Of a stretch of 64,000 bases of DNA, positions 18,204 to 26,853 are shown piece after piece. The stretch is from the NCBI GenBank assembly GCA_025210735.1, contig JAOARD010000007.1, positions 165,006-229,005 of the forward strand, written 5' to 3'. The position numbers and the translations under genes were made by a program. Under the pieces are notes generated by a model. It worked only from the letters and a program-made list of their open reading frames with translations, searched no databases and had not been told where the DNA came from. How positions within the stretch are numbered: position 1 is the stretch's first letter; each line of letters starts with the position of its first letter. Source of the stretch: Bacteroidales bacterium. GTDB taxonomy: Bacteria; Bacteroidota; Bacteroidia; Bacteroidales; UBA6680.

Positions 18204-18256
18204 CTGCTTCTGATCATTTCCCTAGAATGGTGGGTGCGCCCGGAAGTAAGAAGCAG
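18204..18256. other. Structured intergenic element with 8-bp inverted repeat
   Basis: CTGCTTCT (18204-18211) and AGAAGCAG (18249-18256) are perfect inverted repeats enclosing an unusually GC-rich core (GGTGGGTGCGCCCGG) in an otherwise AT-rich gap. TGATCA words flank the core on both sides. The word AAGGTAATT just before it (about 18194) recurs inside the tRNA-like gene and again near 18505. It could be a small RNA, a terminator or a remnant; I cannot assign it. Confidence 0.35.
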
Positions 18257-18380
18257 TTGACCTTAATTGATCAGGGTAATCTATGTTCTGTTTCTTCCAA
18301 TCGCAATCCTTTCGGAAAATACGATCAGAGATTTAATAACAATGAAGTAAGATACATATTGACCCCAATATCTTATTGAG

Positions 18381-18493
18381 TGAGGCAGATGGGATTCGAA
18401 CCCATGACCCGGGCACCAATGCATGAAGTAAACCTTTATTGACCATAAGGTAATTTAAAAGCTAACCTGCTCTACCAACTGAGCTACTGCCTC
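18381..18493 (-). tRNA. Atypical tRNA-like gene (candidate tRNA-Lys UUU) with about 40 nt of extra sequence
   Basis: On the minus strand the ends form a convincing cloverleaf: acceptor GAGGCAG / CTGCCTC (7/7) with discriminator A, D-arm TAGCTCAGTTGGTAGAGC, and T-arm ATGGG-TTCGAAT-CCCAT. Between D-arm and T-arm there are about 63 nt instead of about 23. The first part can fold as an anticodon arm, GGTTA ... TTACC (one T-T mismatch), around a 9-nt loop with TTT centred, resembling tRNA-Lys(UUU). The remaining 43 nt would be an oversized variable region, part of which can pair (GGTCAAT with ATTGG). No CCA is encoded. It may be a decayed tRNA, a tRNA with an insertion, or a tRNA-like RNA. Confidence 0.5.
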
Positions 18494-18619
18494 AATAATA
18501 AAAGAAGGTAATTGAACAAGTAGAATACGTGACAGGTATGGTTTTGTAGTAACCTGTTCTTGACCTTCGTACTATTTTAAAGAGCGTTTGTCTTATTGAC
18601 GATTCAAAGGTCTATAGTT

Positions 18620-18642
18620 ACTACGCACTGTTTCTGCGTAGT
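18620..18642. other. Hairpin of unknown role
   Basis: ACTACGCA / TGCGTAGT, 8 bp with a 7-nt loop (CTGTTTC), between the TolC terminator and the tRNA-like gene. It lacks a clear U-run on either strand. Confidence 0.35.
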
Positions 18643-18771
18643 GAAATATATTTTTATCACATAATCTACATTAATAGATATACTCTGTGATTTACAGCAA
18701 ATTGAGATGTATAGAAAATTTAAAGAAAGGAGTTTATAAAAAGGATTCTTATATAACAGGTAGTATAAAAG

Positions 18772-18801
18772 TAAAAAAAGCACAGCAATACCAGCTGTGC
18801 T
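18772..18801 (-). terminator. Terminator of the efflux operon
   Basis: AGCACAGC / GCTGTGCT stem, 7-nt loop, bordered on the + strand by an A-tract (U-tract on the minus-strand RNA), 12 bp after the TolC-like stop. Confidence 0.85.
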
Positions 18802-18812
18802 ATAAAGGATGT

Positions 18813-20171
18813 CTATTTAATCTGAGCCGTGGTTTTAAGGTATTCGGCTTTCTTTATTTTGTATTTTGTTTTTGCATCAACCAGTTTATCTTTTGCTGAT
18901 TGATATGTTGCCTGAGCTTCTAACAGATCTGATGTACTTACAATACCTGCCTGATAGTTATCGTTTACAACATTCAGGTGTTCGTTTGCCTGGTCTACCG
19001 ACATTTCTGCTACACTAATCTGCTCGTAACTCTCTATAAGATCTTTATACGCTTTTGTTATCTGTAGTTTGAGCAACTCCGATTTATCAGCAAGGTTATT
19101 ACGTGCAATATCGACCTTTATGTTATGCTCTTTTATTTTGTGAGAACCGCCCCACCATCCCGATAATGGTACCGACAGTGTTGCAAACATAATTCCGTAG
19201 CTGTTCTTTTTATCAGCAACATCAAGATATAAACCTTGTGCTCCTACAGCTAACGATGGCATAAACTCTCCTCTAGCCATACGTTTCTGCAGAATCTCAG
19301 CATCAACAGCCCGGTTTAACATACGGTACTCATATCTGTTTGCAAGTGCATCGTCAGGGTTATTGAATATATCTGCCGGAGGTGTAATATCTATTATAGT
19401 ATCTGTAATAGACATATTCTCGTTATACTCTATTCCTATATGCTGTGCCATTGTCATCTTAAGCAGCGTCATTCCATTATCCAGCATCAGTCTGTTTGTC
19501 TTTATATTATTAAGTTCCAGTTTTACCTTTAGCAGATCGCTTTTTTGAATTAATCCGGCATTGTACGATACTGTTACATCTTTAAGTAGACTGGCTAACA
19601 GTTGTTGATACCCGTTAAGAGTCTTCTTCTTCTCCTTAAGTGCAAGAAGATTCCAATAGTAGTACTCAGTAGTTACCAGTATCTCATCTTTTGTAAGATG
19701 TTCCTGATATCCGGCAAACTCCTCTCCTAACGACGCCAATTTATTACCATTTCTTATCCTTCCTCCTGCATATACAGGTTGTATAGCAGTAATCATACCC
19801 GCATTAACATAGTCAAGCAATTCAATGTTCATACCCGGAAAGTATGTAAACTGTGTTGGGTTAGCCAGATTTGCAGGATTTCCATCATATACAGGCAGAT
19901 TCATCTCCGGTACTTTTGCCTCTATTAGTCCTTTGCTGGACTTCATAACCATTGCTCCTGCATCAATAGTAGGAAAATAGTTTGTAAATGCGTTCTTCTT
20001 AACCTCCGATGCCGCATTTGATCTCATATGAGCTTCTTTAAGCCTCTTATTATTGTCAAGAGCATATTGCTTGCATGAATCCAATGACAGATTCTGTGCA
20101 TTTGCTGTTGCTGTAAGCACTACTGTTATAGACAAAAACAGTAATACTTTTCTTATCTCTCTATATATCAT
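18813..20171 (-). CDS. TolC-family outer membrane efflux protein
   Basis: 452 aa with a cleavable signal peptide (MIYREIRKVLLFLSITVVLTATANA). Residues beginning LSLDSCKQYALDNNKRLKEA start the TolC/OEP repeat, and the C-terminal coiled region (about 390-450) holds YQAGIVSTSDLLEAQATYQSAKDKLVDAKTKYKIKKAEYLKTT, the classic second OEP repeat. A trimer of such proteins forms the outer membrane duct of tripartite pumps. It is last in the TetR-MFP-RND-TolC operon, 20 bp after the RND gene, and is followed by a terminator. Confidence 0.94.
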   Translation of the reverse strand: MIYREIRKVLLFLSITVVLTATANAQNLSLDSCKQYALDNNKRLKEAHMRSNAASEVKKNAFTNYFPTIDAGAMVMKSSKGLIEAKVPEMNLPVYDGNPANLANPTQFTYFPGMNIELLDYVNAGMITAIQPVYAGGRIRNGNKLASLGEEFAGYQEHLTKDEILVTTEYYYWNLLALKEKKKTLNGYQQLLASLLKDVTVSYNAGLIQKSDLLKVKLELNNIKTNRLMLDNGMTLLKMTMAQHIGIEYNENMSITDTIIDITPPADIFNNPDDALANRYEYRMLNRAVDAEILQKRMARGEFMPSLAVGAQGLYLDVADKKNSYGIMFATLSVPLSGWWGGSHKIKEHNIKVDIARNNLADKSELLKLQITKAYKDLIESYEQISVAEMSVDQANEHLNVVNDNYQAGIVSTSDLLEAQATYQSAKDKLVDAKTKYKIKKAEYLKTTAQIK

Positions 20172-20191
20172 TGGTCTCTATTTTTAAATTA

Positions 20192-23100
20192 TTAAGCCTC
20201 TTTAACACTATTGGTTTTAACCTCGCTGTTAGACGATACCATATAAAGTACCGGAAGAACAAACAGGGTAAGAATCATTCCGAATATCAAACCAAAGCAG
20301 ATAACAGTTCCTAATGGCCCCCAAAGTGGTGAATTACTAAGTATCATAGGAACAACGCCTATTGCCGCAGCCATTGATGTCAGGAATATTGGTCGCATAC
20401 GTCGCTTTCCGGAAGCTATTGCTGCCTGCTTGTATGTATACCCCTCGGTATTAACAAGGTACATTGCATAATCTATAAGTATTATACCATTACGCACTGT
20501 AATACCCATAAGACCAATTATCCCGATGAATGATGTAAACCCAAACGGATAACCAACCAGCTTAAGTCCTAATGCTGCCCCGAAAAGACTAAGAAGCATT
20601 GTTGACATAATTAACAGCGATCTGCGTATTGTTTTAAACTGTAAAAGAAGTATAAAGAATATCAGAACCACACTTACTCCAAGTGAGTATCCCATAGGTA
20701 TATAATTTTTACGTACCTCTGCTGCCTCGCCACCATAACTTATGGTTATACCATCCTGAAGTTCAAGGTCATCAATTGATGGTTTTATCTGCGACAGCAC
20801 ATTTGAGTATATAACACCTCTGGTAACATCTGCCTGAACAGTTATTGTTCTTACACCGTTACGTCTTGCAATATTTCCTTCTGTCCACTCCGGTTTAAGT
20901 TTACCAACTGTTCGTAGCGGTAACGACTCAAATGTAAGAATAGATGATACTAATTGATTCTGCAAATCGTTTACATCATCGGTAAGGTGATCCTCTTTTG
21001 AGAGTAGTACCTTTACCGGATAGTCATCTTCCCATATTGTGGTTAGTGGTATTCCGTTTAACGATGTCATTAACGATGCTGCTATCAGTGTTTTTGAGTA
21101 TCCCAGTTTATTTGCTTTATCCTTATCAAGCTCTATTGATATTGATTGACGTTTCTCTAACCAATCGTTTCGTACCCATGTTGTATTACTGTTTTCTGAT
21201 ATTATATGAGTTATCTCATCTGCCGTCTGCTTTAGTTTTGTAATATCATCTCCCGAGATTCTCACCTCAATTGGTGCCGAGAAGCTCTCCATTGCAAGCT
21301 GTTTCCATTTTATATTTGCCGATGGAAATGCTCCTCTGTATACCTTTTCGTAATGGTCAAGCAGCTCCAGAGTTGCATCGTTTGATACTGTGTTTACCAA
21401 TATCTGACCATAATTCTTGGCTGGCATATGTGGTGCATACAGTGTATGAAAACGAGGCGATCCGGTTCCTACAAAACTTGCTACATTAGTAATTCTTTTA
21501 TCCATTAACAGAGCTCTCTCCAGACTATCTATAACCTCCTCGGTTTTGTTAAGCGATGATCCTTCGGGCAGATATATCTCTACAGCAAACTGTTTACGAT
21601 CCATACTCGGGAACAGTTGTTGATCTGTAGTGTAGAATATAATAACCGCTGCAACAACTGATAATATACCCAGTGTAATTGTAACCGATTTATTTCGGAA
21701 TGCTTTCTCAAGAATAGTATCGTACAGATTCTGAATAAGATCTAACAGATTTTTCTTGTCACTTTTTTTATCTTCTTTATGCAATCCCTTTTTTATGAAT
21801 AAATAACAGATAAAAGGTACAAGCAGTATTGCTACAACTAGTGATATTATAAGTGCAATGGCAATTGTAAGCGGGAATGCTCCAACAAAATCACCCGCCA
21901 TTCCTGTAAGGAATATCATAAGAGGCATAAAAGCGGCAATTATGGCTCCGGTAGCTGATACTACAGGTATTACCAGTTCTGTTGATGCTTTCCATGCAGC
22001 GTTCCATGGTGTTTCGCCTGTATCAAGTTTCTCTACATGATTATCGATAACAACAATTGCGTTATCAACCACCATACCCAAAACAACAATAAGGCCTGCA
22101 AGTGATACAATATCTAACTGTATACCTACCATCTGCATAACCCCCATTGTAATAAGTATTGATACAGGTATGGTTATAGCAGCAACCGACGATACTCTGA
22201 ACGGAAGCAGTATCATTGTAACAACTATTACAGATAATATAGCAATAAGAAACTCTTTCATAAAGTGCGAAATAGAGTCGTCTACCACTTCAGGCTGATT
22301 TGATATTACATTTATCTTTACATCTCTGTCTGCTTTATCGCGAAAGTTATCAAGCACCTCTATAATCTGCTCACCAAACTGCACTATATTGTTTCCTGTT
22401 TGCATCTCTAGAGATAAAAGCAAAGCATTATTACCATTGTTACGTATATAGCTGTCCGGATCGTCATATTTTCTCTCAAAACGGGCAATGTCTTTAAGGC
22501 GAATTATATTACCCTGTGGATCTGAATATATTATCTGTTCTGCAAGATCATCTATTGTTTCGTACTTAGGAGGCATATGAACAGGCAGTATCAACTCATC
22601 GTTATCAAGCTGTCCGGCATAATTAAATGCCTCATGTATTTTAAATGATGTAAATATGGTATTTGCATCTACATTGTACTCATTAAGCTTCTCCTGTTGT
22701 ACGTATATAAATATCTTCTCCTTCTGATCGCCATATCTCTTTATCTTTGAAACTGAAGGAACTTTTCTAATATCCCTTTCCAGTTGTTTCATTACTGTTT
22801 CTAACTCACGATAACTTTTGTTTTCAGACGACATTGTAATGAGCAGTGCTGAGGTATCGCCAAAATCGTTTGTACCTATCAGCGCCAGAACACTTGATGG
22901 CAACTGCATTCTCAGCTCACTTAACCCATGACGCAGTTTAGACCAGAATTTATCAGCATCCTTTACATTTTCATTTAATTCAACAAATATTATCATCTGT
23001 CCTTCAGATGAATTAGAGTATGTTTTAAGCTTATTAACCTCTTTATAACCAAATATGTAATTCTCTACCACTGTGGTAACCTGCTCCTCTACCTCCTGCG

Positions 23101-23278
23101 ATGTAGCACCCGGCACCAATCCTACAATAACACCTTGTCTGATTGTAAAATCAGGGAACTCATTACGTGGCATCTGTACAAGTGCAATAGCTCCTATACC
23201 CATCATTACTATTATAAAGCTGAGTATTATCTGGCTATGCTTCATTGCACCTTCAATAATATTAATCTTTCTCTTCAT
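20192..23278 (-). CDS. RND-family efflux transporter (AcrB/MdtB-like)
   Basis: 1028-aa inner membrane proton-driven drug/metabolite exporter with two repeats of six TM segments and two large periplasmic loops. TM4 reads GLIVVLGMVVDNAIVVIDNH: of the proton-relay Asp pair of AcrB (D407/D408) the first Asp is kept and the second is Asn. TM10 reads GIIGLMGITVRNGIILIDYA, with Arg in place of the usual Lys. This DN/R version occurs in a subgroup of RND pumps, and the relay may use fewer acidic groups. Start MKRKINIIEGAMKHSQ is a normal cytoplasmic lead into TM1. It is preceded by its membrane fusion partner (30 bp gap). Confidence 0.95.
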   Translation of the reverse strand: MKRKINIIEGAMKHSQIILSFIIVMMGIGAIALVQMPRNEFPDFTIRQGVIVGLVPGATSQEVEEQVTTVVENYIFGYKEVNKLKTYSNSSEGQMIIFVELNENVKDADKFWSKLRHGLSELRMQLPSSVLALIGTNDFGDTSALLITMSSENKSYRELETVMKQLERDIRKVPSVSKIKRYGDQKEKIFIYVQQEKLNEYNVDANTIFTSFKIHEAFNYAGQLDNDELILPVHMPPKYETIDDLAEQIIYSDPQGNIIRLKDIARFERKYDDPDSYIRNNGNNALLLSLEMQTGNNIVQFGEQIIEVLDNFRDKADRDVKINVISNQPEVVDDSISHFMKEFLIAILSVIVVTMILLPFRVSSVAAITIPVSILITMGVMQMVGIQLDIVSLAGLIVVLGMVVDNAIVVIDNHVEKLDTGETPWNAAWKASTELVIPVVSATGAIIAAFMPLMIFLTGMAGDFVGAFPLTIAIALIISLVVAILLVPFICYLFIKKGLHKEDKKSDKKNLLDLIQNLYDTILEKAFRNKSVTITLGILSVVAAVIIFYTTDQQLFPSMDRKQFAVEIYLPEGSSLNKTEEVIDSLERALLMDKRITNVASFVGTGSPRFHTLYAPHMPAKNYGQILVNTVSNDATLELLDHYEKVYRGAFPSANIKWKQLAMESFSAPIEVRISGDDITKLKQTADEITHIISENSNTTWVRNDWLEKRQSISIELDKDKANKLGYSKTLIAASLMTSLNGIPLTTIWEDDYPVKVLLSKEDHLTDDVNDLQNQLVSSILTFESLPLRTVGKLKPEWTEGNIARRNGVRTITVQADVTRGVIYSNVLSQIKPSIDDLELQDGITISYGGEAAEVRKNYIPMGYSLGVSVVLIFFILLLQFKTIRRSLLIMSTMLLSLFGAALGLKLVGYPFGFTSFIGIIGLMGITVRNGIILIDYAMYLVNTEGYTYKQAAIASGKRRMRPIFLTSMAAAIGVVPMILSNSPLWGPLGTVICFGLIFGMILTLFVLPVLYMVSSNSEVKTNSVKEA

Positions 23279-23308
23279 GTCTCCTGTTTTAGGTTTACGC
23301 CAACGTGT

Positions 23309-24340
23309 TTAAATGTTGTTTTTGCTTAGTTTATGCTGCCCGCTGATTATAATAAGATCGCCTTTCTTTAATCCGGAAAGAATACACAGACTATTGTTAT
23401 AGAATTCGCCTACGGTAACCTCCTGTTTTCTTATTATATTTGAGTTAGGATCTACAAGAAATACATAGTTCTTATTATCTGACAGTTTAATTACAGCCTG
23501 CGATGGTACAGTAATTATGTTACTATTATTATTTACAAGCAGATCAACATCACATGCCATACCCGGCTTTATTCGTAGTTCAGAGTTATCTATTTTTATC
23601 TTAACCTCATATGTTTTTGATATTGGATTTGCCAGTACACCAATTTTATCTACAGTACCTGTAATTTTATTACGGTTTATAGCAGGCACAACAACATCGG
23701 CAAGCTGACCTTTCTCTATTCTGTTTATCTCATTCTCAGGTACCGATATTTTTACATACACACTGCTTATATTAACCAGATTTATTGCAGTTATACCTGG
23801 TAATACAGATGCTCCTACCTCTATATTTCTTGATCCAATGATTCCGTTGGCAGGTGCTGTTATTTTGCAGTTTTTAAGATTGTTTCTGGCAATTTGTTCT
23901 GCAGAACTGGCCTGTTGCAGTTTAGATTTTACATCCTCCCACTGTATTTCAGGAAGACTACCTTTATCATAAACAGTTTTTAATCTGTTATAGGCATCCT
24001 CTGCCTGTTTCTTCATTGCAAGTGCTGCTTTATGTGAGCTTATAAAACTCCCATTGTCTAATACAGCTAAAACATCTCCTTTTCTTACCTTATCCCCCTC
24101 ATTAACATTAATTAACTCAACAGTTCCGGGGATCTGAAAGTTTAGTTGTGTACTAACAAGAGGGGTAATAAGTCCGCTATAGTTTAGTGTTGCAGTAGTA
24201 TCTTGTGTTTCAACCAATGCTGTCTCAATCTTAACATCATTGCTAACCTCCTCTGTCTCCTTTAATGCTTCTCCGTTATTTCCACTACAAGCTATAAAAA
24301 GTGTTGGTAGCAAAATCAATACAATTTTTAGATATCTCAT
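23309..24340 (-). CDS. RND efflux membrane fusion lipoprotein (HlyD/AcrA-like)
   Basis: 343 aa. The N-terminus is a lipoprotein signal with lipobox LFIAC (Cys18). The biotinyl-lipoyl halves are visible as GTVELINVNEGDKVRKGDVLAVLDN and ITAPANGIIGSRNIEVGASV, separated by a short alpha-hairpin (about 85-140) that docks onto TolC, then beta-barrel and membrane-proximal domains. It links the RND pump to the outer membrane channel. A half-conserved TetR operator (24365-24385) lies 25 bp upstream in the gap after the TetR gene, so expression from an internal, TetR-controlled start is possible as well as read-through. Confidence 0.94.
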   Translation of the reverse strand: MRYLKIVLILLPTLFIACSGNNGEALKETEEVSNDVKIETALVETQDTTATLNYSGLITPLVSTQLNFQIPGTVELINVNEGDKVRKGDVLAVLDNGSFISSHKAALAMKKQAEDAYNRLKTVYDKGSLPEIQWEDVKSKLQQASSAEQIARNNLKNCKITAPANGIIGSRNIEVGASVLPGITAINLVNISSVYVKISVPENEINRIEKGQLADVVVPAINRNKITGTVDKIGVLANPISKTYEVKIKIDNSELRIKPGMACDVDLLVNNNSNIITVPSQAVIKLSDNKNYVFLVDPNSNIIRKQEVTVGEFYNNSLCILSGLKKGDLIIISGQHKLSKNNI

Positions 24341-24364
24341 GGCTCTATATTTTATAGTTTATAA

Positions 24365-24385
24365 TACTAATTTGGTATTTTAGTC
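24365..24385 (-). promoter_or_regulatory. Second TetR-operator copy before the membrane fusion gene
   Basis: The right half TATTTTAGTC is identical to the right half of the perfect palindrome at 25082-25102, and the left half retains ACTAA. It lies in the 64-bp gap between the TetR gene and the membrane fusion gene. Confidence 0.6.
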
Positions 24386-24404
24386 GATTTAGGTATAAAA
24401 ATTT

Positions 24405-24992
24405 TTAGTTAAATATCTGTGGTATCAGAACCTTGGTAGCTGTCTCAAGTTTATCCTGATCGTAACCATTGTCTGTCTCTATACTGTATCTGATAATTCC
24501 AAGAAATGCCGCCAACAGTAGCTCTGCAAACACCGGAATATCCTCTTTGTTTACCCCTTTATACTCACCAATATCATATCCATCTTCAAGAATACGATTG
24601 ATGTAAGACTTCTCAAACGCCATCATTTTATCAAACTGATCCTGAATTATTTTACCATCCTTAATATCATGGTGTACAAGTCTGTATACATTCAGGCGAT
24701 TCTGCATCTCCTTATTAAAAACAAGTATATAAGTGGTCAGCTTATCTCTTACAGATGATACTTTGTCAACATGCTCTTTCACCTTAATTCTAAGCTGCTT
24801 AAGCTCTAGCTCAATAACCTCTTCAAATACCTCTTCTTTACTCTTAAAATAATGGTAAAGAGTACTTTTAGCTTTCCCACACGACTCAGCAATCTCATCC
24901 ATTGTTGTCTTCTTCAACCCAAACTGCTGGAATAGTCTTAGTGCATGTTCAAGTATTTCTCTCTTTACATTTTCATCTTTTTTATATCCCAT
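24405..24992 (-). CDS. TetR-family repressor of the efflux operon
   Basis: 195 aa. The N-terminal HTH is clear: ALRLFQQFGLKKTTMDEIAESCGKAKSTLYHYFKSKEEVFEEVI (about 17-60); the rest is the helical ligand-binding and dimer domain. It is the first gene of the operon TetR-MFP-RND-TolC. A perfect 21-bp palindrome lies 90 bp upstream and a related half-site lies between this gene and the next, the classic layout of an autoregulated local repressor. The effector is unknown. The promoter probably uses the TATATTTG box at 25021-25028. Confidence 0.93.
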   Translation of the reverse strand: MGYKKDENVKREILEHALRLFQQFGLKKTTMDEIAESCGKAKSTLYHYFKSKEEVFEEVIELELKQLRIKVKEHVDKVSSVRDKLTTYILVFNKEMQNRLNVYRLVHHDIKDGKIIQDQFDKMMAFEKSYINRILEDGYDIGEYKGVNKEDIPVFAELLLAAFLGIIRYSIETDNGYDQDKLETATKVLIPQIFN

Positions 24993-25020
24993 TTTCCCGA
25001 CTGTTTTAGTTTTCTGGTTT

Positions 25021-25028
25021 CAAATATA
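25021..25028 (-). promoter_or_regulatory. Promoter -7 box of the TetR/efflux operon
   Basis: TATATTTG on the minus strand is an exact TAnnTTTG match, 29 nt before the TetR ATG. Confidence 0.5.
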
Positions 25029-25081
25029 ATTCAAATAATCTAATTCTTATCACTATTCAGTTCTAAAAGCACTACTTTTTA

Positions 25082-25102
25082 GACTAAAATAGTATTTTAG
25101 TC
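25082..25102. promoter_or_regulatory. Perfect 21-bp palindromic operator (TetR)
   Basis: Arms GACTAAAATA and TATTTTAGTC surround a central G with no mismatch. The size and symmetry suit a TetR-family dimer pair. A related copy stands at 24365-24385. Confidence 0.7.
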
Positions 25103-25172
25103 GGTTTTCGGGTTGTTATGAAAACATTATATAGGTCTTTGAATTTATTCTGATAGAAAAATATATGATTCA

Positions 25173-25223
25173 GGTAACCGATTTTAGTTTTATCTGGCAT
25201 CTGACAAACAAAAATCGGTTACC
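25173..25223. repeat. 13-bp perfect inverted repeat with 25-nt loop
   Basis: GGTAACCGATTTT (25173-25185) and AAAATCGGTTACC (25211-25223). It lies in the gap between the MORN-repeat gene stop and the TetR promoter. It may be a terminator for the MORN gene (no clear U-run follows) or a binding site. Confidence 0.5.
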
Positions 25224-25280
25224 CGGATATGTAATGGTATTTATAGTATAAGTTCTGTTAACTTAATCTTCGCATCTTAA

Positions 25281-26285
25281 TCATAAAACTGTCGGCTCTT
25301 TTGGTATAAGTTTAAGCTTTTGAATATCTTTTTGTATTTCATAGTCTACAATTACAATATTATACACACTTATATCACTTATTTTAAACATTGCATGAAG
25401 CTGTTCTTCAAACCCTAACATTATACTTCTTCCAATCTTATTATTTGTAATAATAACTAAAAATATTTCCTGATCATGATGGAATGAGGATATTACCTTA
25501 CCTTTTTTGTCTGTAAGATACAAATCCTTTAACTCTCCTGCATTATCTGGTAAAGTATCTCTTCTGGTCTTATAGAATGGTTTTCCTTCTATAATTCCAT
25601 TTTTAAAGAAAAATGTTAATACATAACGTCCTTTACTATTATATTGCTTCTTGTTGCCATCATTAACATCGTTACTAAATTTAGCTTTTGTCTTTAGTTT
25701 ACCATTGTTATGATACTCTTTCCATCTGCCTTCTTTGCCGTTCTCTATATATGTTCCTTTACTTTTTAGTTTTCCATTCTCATAATAGAACTTCCATTTT
25801 CCGGTTTTTAACCCGTTTTTATATCTTCCTTTAGCCAATACCTTACCTTCTGCATTACTAAAGGTATATTTCTCACCTTTAATATCTAACCTTTTTACAT
25901 TTTTAATGAAATACCAGTTCCATCTGGATGTTTTTGTTGTATCACTATTAATTATGTCTAACAGTTCCCCGTCACTTGAAAAGCCGAACCAATCGCCACA
26001 TCTTTTTCCATGGTTATATGAGGCCTTTAACTTTAATCTGCCATTTTTATGATAACACAAATACTCGCCGTGCTTTTTATTATGTATGTCATAATCTGTT
26101 ACAGATAATAGTTCCCCACCTGAATAGTATGTCTTAATTCTCTTTCCTTGTTTTAATATGATTTCCTCTTGTTTGCTCCCGGATTGGTTTAAAGATTGTC
26201 CTATTACTGGCAAACAAAAAAACATTACTACAATTACACATGCAGTTCTTAATATATTACTCATTTTTATATCCTTAACACTCAT
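25281..26285 (-). CDS. MORN-repeat (YwqK-like) secreted protein
   Basis: 334 aa. After a signal sequence (best from Met8, MSNILRTACVIVVMFFCLPVIGQ, so the true start may be 26264) it carries about seven MORN_2-type repeats at about 60-235, each of the form GKW..YYENGKLKSKGTY. Such repeats fold as beta-hairpin ladders; the annotated label 'antitoxin YwqK' for this repeat in databases is weakly founded. Residues 250-334 form a separate domain I do not recognise. A second protein with the same repeats is encoded at 45189-46004. Function unknown; probably exported to the periplasm or surface. Confidence 0.78.
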   Translation of the reverse strand: MSVKDIKMSNILRTACVIVVMFFCLPVIGQSLNQSGSKQEEIILKQGKRIKTYYSGGELLSVTDYDIHNKKHGEYLCYHKNGRLKLKASYNHGKRCGDWFGFSSDGELLDIINSDTTKTSRWNWYFIKNVKRLDIKGEKYTFSNAEGKVLAKGRYKNGLKTGKWKFYYENGKLKSKGTYIENGKEGRWKEYHNNGKLKTKAKFSNDVNDGNKKQYNSKGRYVLTFFFKNGIIEGKPFYKTRRDTLPDNAGELKDLYLTDKKGKVISSFHHDQEIFLVIITNNKIGRSIMLGFEEQLHAMFKISDISVYNIVIVDYEIQKDIQKLKLIPKEPTVL

Positions 26286-26339
26286 TCTACAAATCAGTTA
26301 GTAAACATCTAATTTAACACAGTAATAAAGTGTTTGATA

Positions 26340-26762
26340 TTAAGCAGAAGCTGTTAACATATTCACATCATTTTTACTCTTAATAGTCTCTATAAGATCA
26401 TCCATATCTGTTTTGTCTAATAGCCTTACTGGTATTCTCAGTTTTTTAGATTCTCCTGAATCTTTATATAATATCTCAACAAATCTTTTGTTTGATGAGT
26501 CTATTGTCTCAATATCCGTGTATCTGATATATTTTTTAGATGCTATAGGAGCCAGCTTAGCTTCAATGTTAGTATCGTAAAACTTAATCACTGAATTACT
26601 CTTATGCCATAAGGTCATAATCAGGTATATTATTCCCAGAGTTAGAAAATGTGGAGCCCCAATAATAAGGGTTACAACACCCAATATTAAACCTACAGCT
26701 GTACCTATATACATATTGTTCATATGTTTCTCTCCTGCTTTAATCTCTTTTATTGCTTTCAT
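26340..26762 (-). CDS. Small membrane protein with PH-like C-terminal domain, unknown function
   Basis: 140 aa. Two adjacent hydrophobic segments at about 17-50 (MYIGTAVGLILGVVTLIIGAP, then FLTLGIIYLIMTLW) are followed by a soluble domain that looks like a bacterial PH-like fold (IRYTDIETIDSSNKRFVEILYKD). Met14 (MNNMYIGT) is an alternative start. Two tandem mini-ORFs of the FHL family lie directly upstream; the nearer one stops 4 nt before this ATG, so this gene may be translated by coupling. Confidence 0.68.
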   Translation of the reverse strand: MKAIKEIKAGEKHMNNMYIGTAVGLILGVVTLIIGAPHFLTLGIIYLIMTLWHKSNSVIKFYDTNIEAKLAPIASKKYIRYTDIETIDSSNKRFVEILYKDSGESKKLRIPVRLLDKTDMDDLIETIKSKNDVNMLTASA

Positions 26763-26766
26763 ATGT

Positions 26767-26853
26767 CTAAATTTGTTTTTTAATGGTCATATGGAACTCG
26801 CATTTAGAATCATTTCCGTGTGTGTGAAAACTTTTTCTCATGCTTCGTTTCAT
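26767..26853 (-). CDS. Mini-ORF of the FHL repeat family, copy 2
   Basis: 28 codons, beginning MKRSMRKSFHTHGNDS and ending KCEFHMTIKKQI. The stop TAG is 4 nt (ACAT) before the ATG of the downstream membrane gene. The start ATG overlaps the TGA of the next mini-ORF upstream (TGATG). Frame and the KCEFH block are shared with copies at 59983 and 60083. Confidence 0.55.
   Translation of the reverse strand: MKRSMRKSFHTHGNDSKCEFHMTIKKQI

Noticed and set aside
18687..18899. Small + strand ORF before and over the TolC gene
   Set aside because: It overlaps the TolC C-terminus and its terminator in antisense and has no coding character.
25281..26285. YwqK antitoxin function for the MORN proteins
   Set aside because: The label belongs to a repeat type only; there is no adjacent toxin, and both proteins are exported.
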